A stretch of DNA of 64,000 nucleotides from Bactericera cockerelli (GCA_024516035.1 CM044965.1:1567272-1631271); one strand, 5' to 3'. Shown: positions 11,706 through 21,743, counted from the first letter of the stretch. Numbers and translations: made by a program. Notes: generated from the sequence alone by a model not told the origin.

Positions 11706-14060
11706 TCAGGGACATGACCTGACGTATTCTTCTATGTCGTTATACATGTTTTCCCAGAAATAACGTGTTTTTAATTTCAGCATGCATTTATCTCTTCCTA
11801 GGTGTGCTCCTGTGAGTGGGGAGTCGTGGACGCTATTCAGGATTTCGGGTCTAAGGTTGCGCGGTATTACTGTCACTTTGTAACTTTGACCGTTATGGTT
11901 TATATTTTTATATAGAATGCCTTTTTCTAGGATGTACCTTCTGACCTTTCTTCTGATGTTTCTTTTTGCTTCTGGATTATTAAAGGCTTTTATAATTTCT
12001 GCTAGTTCTGGGTCTTGCATCTGCAGGTTATCCATATTTTCTAATCTGATGTTAAAACATGGAATTTCCTCCTCTTCTATGTTGTACAACAGGCTGTCTG
12101 TTGGTGTTCTGCTTAGGGCATCCGCTGCCGTGTTCAGCTTTCCTGCCTTGTGCACTACGTCGAAGTCAAATTCGCTTAATCTAAGTACGAATCTCATGAG
12201 TCTTGATGATGGGTTCTTGATATTGTTCCAATACCGTAGACTGGCATGGTCCGTGATTACTGTGAACTTGGTTCCCCACAGGTAATTTCTGAATACTGTG
12301 GTTCCGAAAACTAGTGCGAGCATTTCTTTCTCTGTTGTGAAATATTTCAGTTCTGCTCCCCTTAAATTCCGTGATGCATATGCCACGACGTTCCCTGTGC
12401 CTGCCTTGTCGTTGGGGCCTCTTTGTTGAATAATAGCTCCAACACCATAGTCTGATGCGTCGATGACCAATTCTGTTTCCAGGGCAGGATTGAAGTGGCG
12501 TAGAACTGGTGCTGTGAGGAGCTTTTCCTTTATGAGTTGGAATTCTTTTTCGTGCTCCGTTTTCCACTGGAACTTAGCATTCTTCTTCGTGAGTTCCTGT
12601 AGGTTTTTGGTTAGTTGTGCGTACTGTGGAATAAACATTCGGTAATAATTAGATAGTCCTAACCAACTTCGAACTTGTTTGACTGTTTTTGGTCTGGGGA
12701 AGAGCTTAACGCTTCTTAGCTTTTCTTCGTCGGGAGCTATGCCTTCTGCTGAGACCATATGTCCCAATACTTTGATTAAGTTCTTTCCGAACATACATTT
12801 TTCTGGTTTAACTTTTAGATTTACCTCTCTTAATCTCTGAAACACTTTTCTTAGGCTAATTAGGTGAGATTCAAAATCTGAATCTGCCACTAGCCAGTCG
12901 TCTATGTACACTAACACGGTGTTCCATAAGAGTCCTTTGACTGCGTCGTACATCGCCTTTTGACATATACTAGGGCTAGATTTCAGGCCGAAAGGGAGTA
13001 CGTTATATTCGTGCAGCGCGTTACTGGTGGCAAAAGCTGTCTTATGTTTGTCTTCCTCTGCTAATGGAATTTGCCAGAAACAATTTTTCAAATCTAAACA
13101 CGTGAAAAATTTAGCTCCATTCAGGTGGTTTAAGAAATCGTCTGTTCTCGGCATCGGAAATTTGTAGTCGGTTACCTTTTTGTTCAGCAATCTGTAATCA
13201 ACGCAAAATCTGGGATCCTTGTTAGACTTTTTAACCAATACTACGGGTGCTGAATATGGGGATTGAGATTCTCTTATGACTCCAGCTGTTAACATTTTGT
13301 TGACATGGCTCTCGATTAATTCCCTTTCTTTATGTGCTGTTCTATATGGAGGACGCGCCACTGGTATGTCGTCCTCGAGTAAAATTCTGGCCGGGGGTAC
13401 TCTGGCGTTCCCCGCTGGAATTTCATGTTCTGCGGAAAAAATATCTACATACTCGGTTAATAATTTCTTAAGTTGTAATCTTTGTGTCTTATTAAGGTTA
13501 TCTGCTATGTTGAACTTGATTGTGCTATTCACCTTATTGTTTACACTTGTATTATGGTCTAGTTCAGATGATACTAACAAAGTATTACTGTATATCTTAT
13601 TGTTCTGAGTATAGATATCGGCGGTAACCTTGCGATAATCCTGAGTGTATACTATTTTATTGTTATGATAAATAATGCTGACTTTGTATTTTACTAGAAA
13701 GTCTGTGCCAAGGACAATGCAAGGTGTGAAATTTCTGATTACGTAGAAATCTTGAATAAGATAGTCTGAATTTTTATCAATGAAAAACTTTAATCTCGCG
13801 ATACCTGACACGGTCATTTTTTCGTTGTTTGCTGCAATGACTTTCCTTATATTACAGTTTCGAACATTTTTGGGGTTAACCAAACTTTGATCGATGATTG
13901 AAATTGTACTCCCAGAGTCTAGAATAGCCCTGTGAGTGTTGTCGCCTTCGAATATTTTAATGGTAGTTAGGCCTGTTGGTTTTGGTCCGACCAGGCTGTA
14001 GCTGGGGGATTTAAGGTACTTCGTGGCTCGTTTACCCCTCCTTGATGAGCCACGACCCCG
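11706..14060 (-). CDS. pol: Pol: protease, RT, RNase H, truncated integrase
   Basis: Entered by -1 frameshifting from gag (first -1 codon at 14060). The aspartic protease has the active site DSGST (codons at 13905-13919), with IVLGTDFL as the second protease motif. RT has LDLKNCFWQI with the first catalytic Asp and YIDD at codons 12898-12909. RNase H begins near VIDASDYG, with TDHASLRYW and ADALSR further on. Integrase starts with the zinc-finger segment (HDSPLTGAHLGRDK) and stops after VRSCP, just past the first Cys of the HHCC finger, where the deletion falls. No stop occurs from the frameshift to that point. The first in-frame ATG is at 13883, downstream of the protease active site, so an independent start there would give no protease. 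The enzymes would act in cytoplasmic particles built from Gag. Confidence 0.9.
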   Translation of the reverse strand, partial: RGRGSSRRGKRATKYLKSPSYSLVGPKPTGLTTIKIFEGDNTHRAILDSGSTISIIDQSLVNPKNVRNCNIRKVIAANNEKMTVSGIARLKFFIDKNSDYLIQDFYVIRNFTPCIVLGTDFLVKYKVSIIYHNNKIVYTQDYRKVTADIYTQNNKIYSNTLLVSSELDHNTSVNNKVNSTIKFNIADNLNKTQRLQLKKLLTEYVDIFSAEHEIPAGNARVPPARILLEDDIPVARPPYRTAHKERELIESHVNKMLTAGVIRESQSPYSAPVVLVKKSNKDPRFCVDYRLLNKKVTDYKFPMPRTDDFLNHLNGAKFFTCLDLKNCFWQIPLAEEDKHKTAFATSNALHEYNVLPFGLKSSPSICQKAMYDAVKGLLWNTVLVYIDDWLVADSDFESHLISLRKVFQRLREVNLKVKPEKCMFGKNLIKVLGHMVSAEGIAPDEEKLRSVKLFPRPKTVKQVRSWLGLSNYYRMFIPQYAQLTKNLQELTKKNAKFQWKTEHEKEFQLIKEKLLTAPVLRHFNPALETELVIDASDYGVGAIIQQRGPNDKAGTGNVVAYASRNLRGAELKYFTTEKEMLALVFGTTVFRNYLWGTKFTVITDHASLRYWNNIKNPSSRLMRFVLRLSEFDFDVVHKAGKLNTAADALSRTPTDSLLYNIEEEEIPCFNIRLENMDNLQMQDPELAEIIKAFNNPEAKRNIRRKVRRYILEKGILYKNINHNGQSYKVTVIPRNLRPEILNSVHDSPLTGAHLGRDKCMLKLKTRYFWENMYNDIEEYVRSCP

Positions 14061-15439
14061 TTTCCCGAACGTTTTGTTGTTTGACCAAAGTTTTTTCTAG
14101 TCCTACAAAATCTTGCTAAGTGTCCTATTTTATGACAGTTAAAACATGTAGGTCGACCGTCTCCAGTTCGACCATTATCCCTGTACCTGGGTTGAAATGG
14201 GCGTTTCTGTGAATAATTCGATTCTAAATTTTTAAGTCTCTCTAGGATTTCGTCCTGTCGGTTTTTGTCATAGTTATTTTGTTTATTATGATTTATGAAG
14301 TTACATTGATTAAGTTCTACCTCTGTATTTCGAATGTCGACCATTCGGTTTACCCCGTTTATTTTCTTGATATTGTCTATCACTTGAACTAAAGTGTCGT
14401 CACCTCTTAACATGACTGTTTTCAGCATATCTAGGGGTAAGCCATCCAGTATAAATTCTTTAATTCTATCGGACGGCATAAGCGGATCTATTTTTGAACA
14501 TAAGGTTAAAATGTCCTGGATATATGCCATTGTTGGTTCATCGTCTGTTTTGAATTTCCTACTTTTAAGTTTTATTAATAAAATCCGTTTTTCTATATCT
14601 TCTTCGAAAGCTGTTTTGATCAATGTTACTACGTCTTCCCAAGTATGGTGTTCTTTAATGTTATAATTGTACCAGTCCGACGCAGGTCCCTCGAGGTAAC
14701 ATGGAAGAACTGTTTTTCTAATGTTTCCAACCCACCCGTTTACTTGACACGCTAACCTGTATTTTTCAAGAAAATCGCTAATATTTTCACCGAATTTAGC
14801 TGAAAATGTAATTGGTTTTAACGTGGGAGTTTTCGGTTTTAAAATTGGGTCTTGGTGTACTACGTTTTGTGTTACTGGGCATGTTATACTTGCTGGACCT
14901 GAACATGACGTACTCTGTTCTGTTAGGTGGCGAGTGTTATCCAGGCTCACTAGTGGTGCTGTGTTTGATGACTGTGCAGTGGTGGTCGTTGATGTGGGAG
15001 TAGATGTTATGTTTAAAAAACTTTTTGTATTTAGGGTTTCTCGGTAGCTTATGTATTTTTGTAAAAGTTCTTTGAATCTGTCTGAAAGTGATTTAAGCAA
15101 TATCTTCTGTTCTTGCGAACATTCCGGAAATTTACTTATTCGAGATTTGTAATGTAAGTATCTCGTCTCGATTTGTCTGTAATTTGTTGATCCGTCAGCG
15201 AGTCCTTCAAAGAGTGTATTCAAATTATCTAGTCCCCTTTCTATTCTTTCTAACTCCGCCTCCAAATTTGGTAGTTGTTCTGGGGCCAACTGGGCGACCT
15301 CTTTGTTTTTATTTTTACTGAGCATTCGACGAAGGTCGTCGAGTTTTTCTGTGCCTTTTAGGGTTTCCCCTCTTAAAGCTAGCTCGTATTGTACCTCTTC
15401 CATGGTTAGTGTATAAATATCGAAAATTAGTTTAGCCAT
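13967..15439 (-). CDS. gag: Gag polyprotein
   Basis: An intact 490-residue frame, first in the element's sense direction after a short leader. Near the N-terminus are coiled-coil-like, Leu/Glu-rich stretches. The middle holds the retrotransposon capsid-type domain (YLEGPASDWYN, then the long helical segment with KSRKFKTDDEPTMAYI). Near the C-terminus is one CCHC zinc knuckle, CFNCHKIGHLARFC, preceded by a basic stretch. It would assemble particles and package the RNA. The start codon at 15439 is the first ATG of the frame. The last ~30 codons overlap the pol frame and carry the frameshift signal. Confidence 0.88.
   Translation of the reverse strand: MAKLIFDIYTLTMEEVQYELALRGETLKGTEKLDDLRRMLSKNKNKEVAQLAPEQLPNLEAELERIERGLDNLNTLFEGLADGSTNYRQIETRYLHYKSRISKFPECSQEQKILLKSLSDRFKELLQKYISYRETLNTKSFLNITSTPTSTTTTAQSSNTAPLVSLDNTRHLTEQSTSCSGPASITCPVTQNVVHQDPILKPKTPTLKPITFSAKFGENISDFLEKYRLACQVNGWVGNIRKTVLPCYLEGPASDWYNYNIKEHHTWEDVVTLIKTAFEEDIEKRILLIKLKSRKFKTDDEPTMAYIQDILTLCSKIDPLMPSDRIKEFILDGLPLDMLKTVMLRGDDTLVQVIDNIKKINGVNRMVDIRNTEVELNQCNFINHNKQNNYDKNRQDEILERLKNLESNYSQKRPFQPRYRDNGRTGDGRPTCFNCHKIGHLARFCRTRKNFGQTTKRSGNGVVAHQGGVNEPRSTLNPPATAWSDQNQQA
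14021..14066 (-). promoter_or_regulatory. -1 ribosomal frameshift signal: GGGAAAC plus stem-loop
   Basis: On the sense strand G GGA AAC (14060-14066) sits in the gag zero frame and fits the X XXY YYZ rule. Four bases later TCGTGGCTC (14047-14055) pairs perfectly with GAGCCACGA (14021-14029) around a 17-base loop. The -1 frame is open from here through protease and RT. The structure lies inside the last part of gag, as expected for a programmed Gag-Pol frameshift. Confidence 0.85.
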
Positions 15440-15595
15440 TTTAAATTACTGTTAATAAAACGAAAGGTCAACAAATTCAGTCTTCTAGTCTATAGGCAGG
15501 GGTCACAACGTTATGTCAACAAAAATCTGGTTTGTCTATAAAATCACTATGAAAACTAACGTGTACTTACCCAATAGATGAAGGATTCTGGGTTC
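15440..15595 (-). promoter_or_regulatory. Gypsy 5' leader, primer-site region
   Basis: About 156 bases lie between the 5' LTR and the gag start. The sense strand leaves the LTR with GAACCCAGAATCCTTC. It does not begin with TGG, so the usual pairing to the CCA end of a tRNA is not seen at the LTR edge. The priming mechanism is unclear. Confidence 0.5.
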
Positions 15596-15997
15596 TGTAA
15601 TCGGAATAATGGGTAGACGCAATAGGCTTTGTTTCGACTGAACTTGTGAGAGAGGGCGACCAGGGGCGGGCTGACGTCAAGAGGTGTTCACTAGAGATCG
15701 ATGAGCGAGACTCCTGAGAGCGATGGTGTGACTCGGGAGTACTAACTGACTTGTCCCTCTTTTCTTAGGTTTATATACGAGTGTTTATCGATGGTACATT
15801 CCACATTCCTTGATAGACTTGCTCCTATGATCTGATTATTGTATTATCAGATCATATGAGTTATCTTCAGATTAAGTGGTTCATGTATCATGTTTTGGCA
15901 AGGTGTCACTGTTATCTTCCATAGTCTTTATCTGAAGCCTATGGAATTTCTTACACTGATGTTATTCGCGGATGGCAGTGTTACTGTCCCTATGACA
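15596..15997 (-). repeat. 5' LTR of Gypsy element (402 bp)
   Basis: Identical by eye to the repeat at 9121-9522. A TATATAA box on the sense strand lies near 15770-15779 and would drive transcription of the element. It is flanked outside by TTAT (15998-16001). Confidence 0.93.
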
Positions 15998-16289
15998 TTA
16001 TCAAGCCTTTTAACTGCCATACTATCAGACCAACAAAAAAGACATTTTAGAATTTAAATTCTGGATAGTTTATGCGCACAATTTTTTTTTTTTGAAGAAG
16101 TGTTTAACTGCAGATTGTCAAAAATGTTGTCTTGAAATGTCTCAAGGAGCATGATTTCTCAAAATAATAATATTCTATTAATAACTACGGGTTAAGTCTT
16201 ATCAGTATACGAGTATCAGTATTAATATAGGCCTGTTGGCGAGTGCTACTTGACGAGCGCTCGCCTAAAGGCGAGCTTGATAACCAGAA

Positions 16290-16600
16290 CAGTGAGAGAT
16301 TCTAGGGCCCCGAACTGCATCAGAGACTGCAGCTAAGAAAAAACACGACAAATATACTGACATCAAAACTGCACATTATTTCTTGGTCGTTGCTGTTGAA
16401 ACTGTGGGACCATGGGCAGATGAGACTGTAAACTTCATTGATAAAATTGGACAATAAATTGTTAAAAAAAGAAACAGGTACAGTCGAATGAAGAATTTCC
16501 TGATACAAAAAATGTCTCTCGCCATACAGAGAGGAAATAGCGCGTGTGTCTTTGGTACCATTCCAAGTGGTGTGAAATTGGAAGAAATTATTTTAAAACT
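16290..16600 (+). pseudogene. 3' remnant of RLE-type LINE
   Basis: One plus frame, with a single stop, reads HYFLVVAVETVGPWADE, then SLAIQRGNSACVFGTIP. It aligns with the last ~90 residues of the LINE at 42.4-42.65 kb (FIPFAVETFGSFGP, then FAVQRDNVASVL). It is 5'-truncated, with the nuclease motif not recognisable upstream. It lies about 290 bp beyond the Gypsy element. Confidence 0.75.
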
Positions 16601-16732
16601 ATACCTTAACACGACCTCTGGTGGGAATTTCAACCAATCACAGCGCATTTGTATCAGCTATAAAGTGATGGTGGCTTGGAATAGTTAATCTAATACTGTT
16701 TCATAATTCGAGCCTAAATGTAAATTGACTAC

Positions 16733-16917
16733 CTTTTTTTTAAAAGGTAAGTGTGCCCCGGAATCGCTTTCACATTACTTCAGGGCACTTTACCTTTACA
16801 TCCAAGCCATTCCGGAAACAGAAAATTTCGGTCGGAAATTTCAGCTCCGGTCGGAATTCGAACCCGCAACCTCCGGGTCAGTAAACAATGCTCTTAACCA
16901 CTGAGCTCTTAACCACA
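16733..16917 (-). mobile_element. SINE family F (tRNA-derived)
   Basis: On the minus strand a tRNA-like head (GAGCTCAGTGGTTAAGAGCA, then CGGAGGTTGCGGGTTCGAAT) leads to a body with AAGTGCCCTGAAGTAATGTG and an A-rich tail. A second copy is at 54153 on the plus strand. Confidence 0.75.
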
Positions 16918-17020
16918 TTGACTACCTACCAGGGCAACTATTCGAGAGCCAATTACTTCGTCAGCAAGAAGCATTTCTAAAGGTTCTCGTCAGCCTATTG
17001 TTCTTGTCACTCTTGTCAGA

Positions 17021-17351
17021 GCGCAGGATTACCTCAGTGGCACTCGCTCGCCATGCGGAAGTTTTCGGGTTGTATTCCCCGAGCCGACAAAAACATTGTA
17101 TTCTGCATTTGGTTGTAAATAGAGTCTGTTGTTTGTAAGGTATACCTTGCGGTGCTCACGTGTTGACCCAGCACCTAAATAAGAAATATTGTGTGATTTC
17201 TCGCCAATCAGAGGGATGGGTAAGCTGCAACTTAGACCACAAGTTGAGCATACTACGGAATGGGTAAGCTACAACACAGACCACAAGCGTTTACAGTAGC
17301 TCCTGTTTGATGATTACGAAAAAAACACTCATATTTAAAAAAAAAATAAAA
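17021..17351 (+). mobile_element. SINE family E (tRNA-Gly-like)
   Basis: The head (CACTCGCTCGCCATGCGGAA) resembles tRNA-Gly(GCC). The body has GTGTTGACCCAGCACCTAAA and ACCACAAG...CTCCTGTTT, ending in an A-rich tail. It is a diverged relative of the copy at 29811; part of the centre is duplicated (GGGATGGGTAAGCT and GGAATGGGTAAGCT). Confidence 0.8.
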
Positions 17352-18080
17352 AAAATATTAGTGTATAAAAATATGAAGTCCCGAATATTAGTGCTATCAG
17401 CTAGATTATCTATTTCAATCTGTCCAAACAGAAAGTAGGTACCTATTCATTCTTCCGTTTATATTTATACAGTTTGTCACATTACAAGTTCCTCCACGTC
17501 ACCTCTCACTTCCAATCGGTTGCTCCGAATGCAACTCATCAACGCCTGGTGGCGAAATAAAAAATCAATATCTCTTCTCACCTGCCCTCCGCCCCTCCAA
17601 AACCACACACATACCCTTCTTGAACGAGGAGAAGAAATGAAAATTAATAAGACCTATATTATACGGAGGAGCCCAGGATAATGCAAAGGCGAGGGCAATA
17701 ACATGGGAGAAGTCTTTCCTCGAAAACGAAGTGCTCATTTCAAATGCTGCTCCGTTTGGTATTGGCTTGAAATAAGTGGGGGAAATGTGAGGAGAGGGGA
17801 AGTCAGAGGGAAGAGAGGGGAAACAAGTGTAAGAAAACTGACAACGGAGAGGTGGGGAAAATTGCTTATTTATATGTTCAGGGTATGGTAGAAGACGCGA
17901 TATCAGAACTTCAATCGAAAGACAAGTTTTTTCATGAAACAATTTGCAAAAACTTATCGAAGAATGCCATGACTACAAAAACCAATCACTACTCACTACT
18001 CTTAATCAAATCTCACTTTAGTTCAACAATTTAAACAAAATTTATTTATCTATATCTATCGAAAAGTCTATAAGCCAAAG
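17352..18080. other. Unannotated, purine-rich in part
   Basis: GAGGGGA-type sequence around 17770-17860. The short frames on both strands show no recognisable domain. Confidence 0.4.
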
Positions 18081-18084
18081 ATCT

Positions 18085-18315
18085 TCACATGGTATTTATA
18101 GACTCAAAAGACCCATTCGACAGGGTACCTTTAACCCACATCCATTAATTACTTCGATCACAATACATGATTTAATTGAAGAATTTGTAAGATCGATAAT
18201 AAAACTTGTACTGTAATAACACCAATCAAATAAGATTCACTGCTGGAATTTCATCAAAATTCGACATCAAAGTAGGTGTCCATCAAGGAAGTCTTCTATC
18301 TCCATTAATGTTCAG
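18085..18315 (+). pseudogene. LINE reverse-transcriptase fragment
   Basis: Translation gives FIDSKDPFDRVP (first RT catalytic region, from 18096) and, after frame breaks, KVGVHQGSLLSPLMF (the QGS motif region of LINE RTs). It parallels the fragment at 7305. Several stops make it a fossil. Confidence 0.7.
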
Positions 18316-18318
18316 ACC

Positions 18319-18490
18319 TATTTTTTTTTTTTTTTTTTGCATACACACGCAATAATACTATTGCATTTACGTGTATGATAGGGTATATCTACAATATTAT
18401 GATAAAATATACATACTTAAATATTACATAATACATTTGGTGAATAGATAAAAATTAACATAACATTCTTACTACTGAAGGAATTTTCAG
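18319..18490 (+). repeat. Dispersed repeat, inverted partner at 38692
   Basis: GCATACACACGCAATAATAC through CATTCTTACTACTGAAGGAA is matched in reverse complement at 38692-38850. Bases differ at scattered sites. The family is unknown, and a T-run precedes this copy. Confidence 0.75.
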
Positions 18491-18831
18491 GTTAGTAGTG
18501 ACGTACATGGTGTTTTTGTAACCTACGAGAAAGTTATCACAAGATTATCTGTGGAAGTTCATGGTGTCAAAACATTTTTTATCAAATGATTTTTACCTAT
18601 ACAATGTTTTTCTTTAAAAAATAACCAACGACTCCGTCAGACCCAGTATAAAGTTTTTCTTCTCTTTCCTCTCCCTCATCTGTATAATAAAGGAGAGGAA
18701 GAGGGGAAAGAGAGAGAAAGAAAACTTGATGCCGCCATATTTAAAAGAAAAAAGCGAGGTGGGGGGAGAACGTTAGGGAATGTGACGTAAGAAAAACTCT
18801 GAAATTATATAAACATCTCTCTTCCCTCTCT

Positions 18832-18945
18832 CGCACACACACTCGCTCCCTATTTCCCTCTCTCTCATACACTCGTTCCCTATTTTCTTCTCTCTCACAC
18901 ACACTCGCTCCCTATTTTCCTCTCTCTCTCACGCTCTCTATTTGT
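18832..18945. repeat. Minisatellite, about 33-bp unit, 3 copies
   Basis: Units of the form CACACACTCGCTCCCTATTT plus a CT-rich segment are repeated three times. Confidence 0.7.
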
Positions 18946-19387
18946 ACACACATCTTATATGCTTTTAGTGTATTATCCCTTTTTCCAATTTGTATTTTCG
19001 TCGTTCTTACCTCTCTGTCCCTTTTCTCTTACTCTTTTGGTCTCTCTCTTATCATTTTTTCTCTCTTTTTCTCTGGCAGAGTGAGGTAGCAAGGAGGTGT
19101 TATATTTTACTGATTGGAATGGATTTGAACTGCTAGGAGCTACACGCTCTGCGCTCTGAGTGTGTTTGTACAAACACATTTACTAGCGCTGTATATGTGG
19201 TATACGGTAATATTATACATTCAGTAAAACCAAATGTATATGTATGAGTATATTTTAGAACAAAATAGAACATATACTTTTCTAATATTACCGAGATATG
19301 GCAGTCTATCTCTTTAGTCAAGTAGTAAAAGAAATCGAAATAATTATCAAATGTGTGAAATTAAATAAATCGCCAAGCAGATAACAT

Positions 19388-19419
<32 letters not shown>

Positions 19420-19439
19420 ATGGAAATTCACGTTCACGA

Positions 19440-19562
19440 TATTCTTGGTCCCAGTCAGACCATGTGAGGTTAATTTGAGTAACTAGCAAGTTGTTTGCTC
19501 AACCCCAGTTGTGAAAGTAGTTGAAAGTGATGTTAAACCCAAATAGAGGGTCAATTCTCAAA
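19440..19562 (+). mobile_element. 5S-SINE fragment, diverged
   Basis: Retains GTGAGGTTAATTTGAGTAAC and the tail GTTGAAAGTGATGTTAAACC. The head is missing. It is preceded by a ~30-base A-run at 19389-19418. Confidence 0.55.
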
Positions 19563-19952
19563 AAAAATCGATATATTCCATCGCTGAGTTTTATTAATTG
19601 AGATTATCACATATTCAGGAGAATGTTGAGGCTGCTCCTAATGCTGATCTAGATGATCATGTTTAATATTTGTACAGTAAAACAATTTTGTAACACATTC
19701 TCTACGACCCGTTGAGCTTGGTTTTTTTTATGTAATGAGAAGCTTGCAGGACAAAATTAAAACACAAATTACAATCACAAGATGTAAAATATCCTTTACA
19801 CACGATTAGAATATCATCAATTTTTACTAAAGTCTATTGATCATGAACTCTTGGCACACTTGTTCCTTTACACACAATGATAATATCATCCATGTAGAAT
19901 ACTGTCTTTGGTATAATGCTAGTTTCCGTAGCTCGATCATGCTTTAGTTTCA

Positions 19953-20150
19953 ATGGTTGGGTGGAAGAGATTGCCATAGGCAATTGCCCCGCCCTTTAGT
20001 TAGGACATGTGTGTACATATTACTTTATTTTCATTTTTTTTTATTTTTATATATCTTATATTGTTTCCAATTTTGTATATTAATTTTTAATTATCTGTTT
20101 GTACATAATAATATGTCCTTATCATTTAAGTGTAAAAGAATAATAGTAGT
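19953..20150 (+). mobile_element. Short element G (LINE-tail-like)
   Basis: Starts GGTTGGGTGGAAGAGATTGC, then CATAGGCAATTGCCCCGCCC and an AT-rich 3' part. Relatives lie at 20905, 23695 (minus), 25015, 45177, 46635 and 54776, all beginning at nearly the same base. Confidence 0.7.
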
Positions 20151-20179
20151 CTCGATCATGTTGAGATCTCCCTTGTGAT

Positions 20180-20345
20180 TAACACTAAGGCCAATTTATA
20201 AAACAGGATTAAATTTAAGATAAGAGGCATTCTCCTTTGAGTCGGAGTTTCAACCAATCACAGCACACTATAGCCCCACTTAAAGGACAGTCTGGCTTAT
20301 CTGAAGTTTAAGATAAGTTATGAAAAGCATGATAAAAGCATCAAG
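20180..20345. repeat. Possible short repeat fragment
   Basis: Begins AATTTATAAAACAGGATTAA, which recurs as AATTATGAAACAGGATTAAA at 53340 and in shorter form at 38060. It contains TTTCAACCAATCACAGC, also seen near 16628. Ends and family could not be set. Confidence 0.3.
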
Positions 20346-20904
20346 TTCCAGTGATAATATATTATGGTCTGAGTAGAAAACCACAACTAGAATGTCTCCC
20401 ATGTAGAATACAACAACTACCAGCAATGGCAAGTTTCAACCTCTGTGTACACACCTGAGTTTATGTTCCCAGTGTCCTATAAAAACCAACGTCCAAAATT
20501 ACTGCTGGGCCCACTTTTATCTTTTATGAAAAGTAATTATCCCCCTTAATGCTTTCTCAGAGAGCCTCATCCATCTTTCAACTGCGTGCTGTTCTGCAGG
20601 AAAGAGAATCCAGCATTTAAAAGCGGAGGAAAAAGATACAGGAGAAATAAAAAGAGCTTAAAATTTCCTAAATGAAGAAAAAATGCTTTCTGTAAAAGAA
20701 ACAAAAGTCAGGGCAGGAGAGTTTTCGCTTTCTTTATCCCCTCATCAATCTTCCGACATTTTTTTTTTATCTTTTGCTACGCTCATGTATAGCTCTTCTT
20801 TTTGGTTACTCGAATCTTAACATGAGTGGTCAAAGTTGTGCTCACATACTGCTTTGTTTGGACCAACGTTTCAGTAGATAACCTTTCTTTACGTGTTCAG
20901 AAGG

Positions 20905-21073
20905 GTTGGGTGAAAGAGATTGCCATAGGCAATAACCCCGCCCTTTAGTTAGAACATTTGTTTATATTTATTTTTCTATTCTTTTTCCTTTTTATTGTAT
21001 ATATTGTTTAATTGTTTTAATAATTATTTGTATTGTACATATTATGTCTTCTTAAATCTAATAAAGTGTTTCT
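20905..21073 (+). mobile_element. Short element G (LINE-tail-like)
   Basis: GGGTTGGGTGAAAGAGATTG, then CAATAACCCCGCCCTTTAGT and an AT-rich 3' region ending in AATAAAG. No coding sequence. Confidence 0.7.
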
Positions 21074-21200
21074 AGCAAGGTAGAAAGCTCAACTTCTGTT
21101 ACAGATACAGATACAGATTTTTTTCAAGGATAAATTTTGATACAAACTTGTGTCCGTAGTAAGCTGAATTGCTTCCAACGCGTGCTTCATGAAGATCTGT

Positions 21201-21374
21201 AGCCCATTCCAGGAACACTCTCCACTCTCATAATCTCCAAATCTTCCTTTCAACTGTTACACAACGCACTCTGATTGGTGAAAATGAACGCAACATACAA
21301 TCAGAGTGCGTTGTGTGACGGTTGAAACGGAGATCCCAGGATTTTGAGAGTGGAAAATGTTTCTGGAACGGGCT
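21201..21374. mobile_element. MITE family H, full palindrome
   Basis: The left half (AGCCCATTCCAGGAACA ... CACAACGCACTCTGATTG) is complemented by the right half (CAATCAGAGTGCGTTGTGTG ... TTCTGGAACGGGCT) around a ~19-base spacer. Target duplication not clear. Relatives at 27877, 42690 and 47832. Confidence 0.75.
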
Positions 21375-21743
21375 TCAGCTCCCAAGATTTGATCCCTGAA
21401 AGTGGAAAGCCCTTGAAAGAAATATTATTATCGGGACTGTAACACTCAATGACAGGAATTTTGAAATCCCAATTCTTCCAAATTGATTCTTTTCAGTGGC
21501 GAGAGCTATAATTTTTAGATACTACCTACCTAACCACCTATAGAATCGACTATTAGTTATTTTGATCATACTCTTACGATATTAATCAAGCATACTACAA
21601 TACTACACAATGAAATTTGAACTTTATTTACAAACCTTGAAACCACCACAGGCTTACTAAAATCACACTTGGGTATTCTTCATACTTGGGGTCTTGAACC
21701 ATCGACCTTCAGGTTGCGAGTCCGTTTTCGAGTTTACAATAAA

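Larger units (their letters stand above)
9121..15997 (-). mobile_element. Gypsy-type LTR retrotransposon, integrase-deleted
   Basis: A 6,877-bp element with both LTRs (9121-9522 and 15596-15997), ends TG...CA and the 4-bp target duplication TTAT (9117-9120 and 15998-16001). In the minus-strand sense the order is LTR, ~156-nt leader, gag, -1 frameshift, protease, RT, RNase H, integrase zinc finger, deletion, integrase C-terminus, ~1.9 kb 3' region, polypurine tract, LTR. The RT-RNase H-integrase order and a GPY-like C-terminus place it in the Ty3/Gypsy superfamily. The LTRs look identical by eye, so insertion was recent. The missing integrase core means this copy cannot integrate by itself; it could still supply or use Gag and RT. 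Confidence 0.92.
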
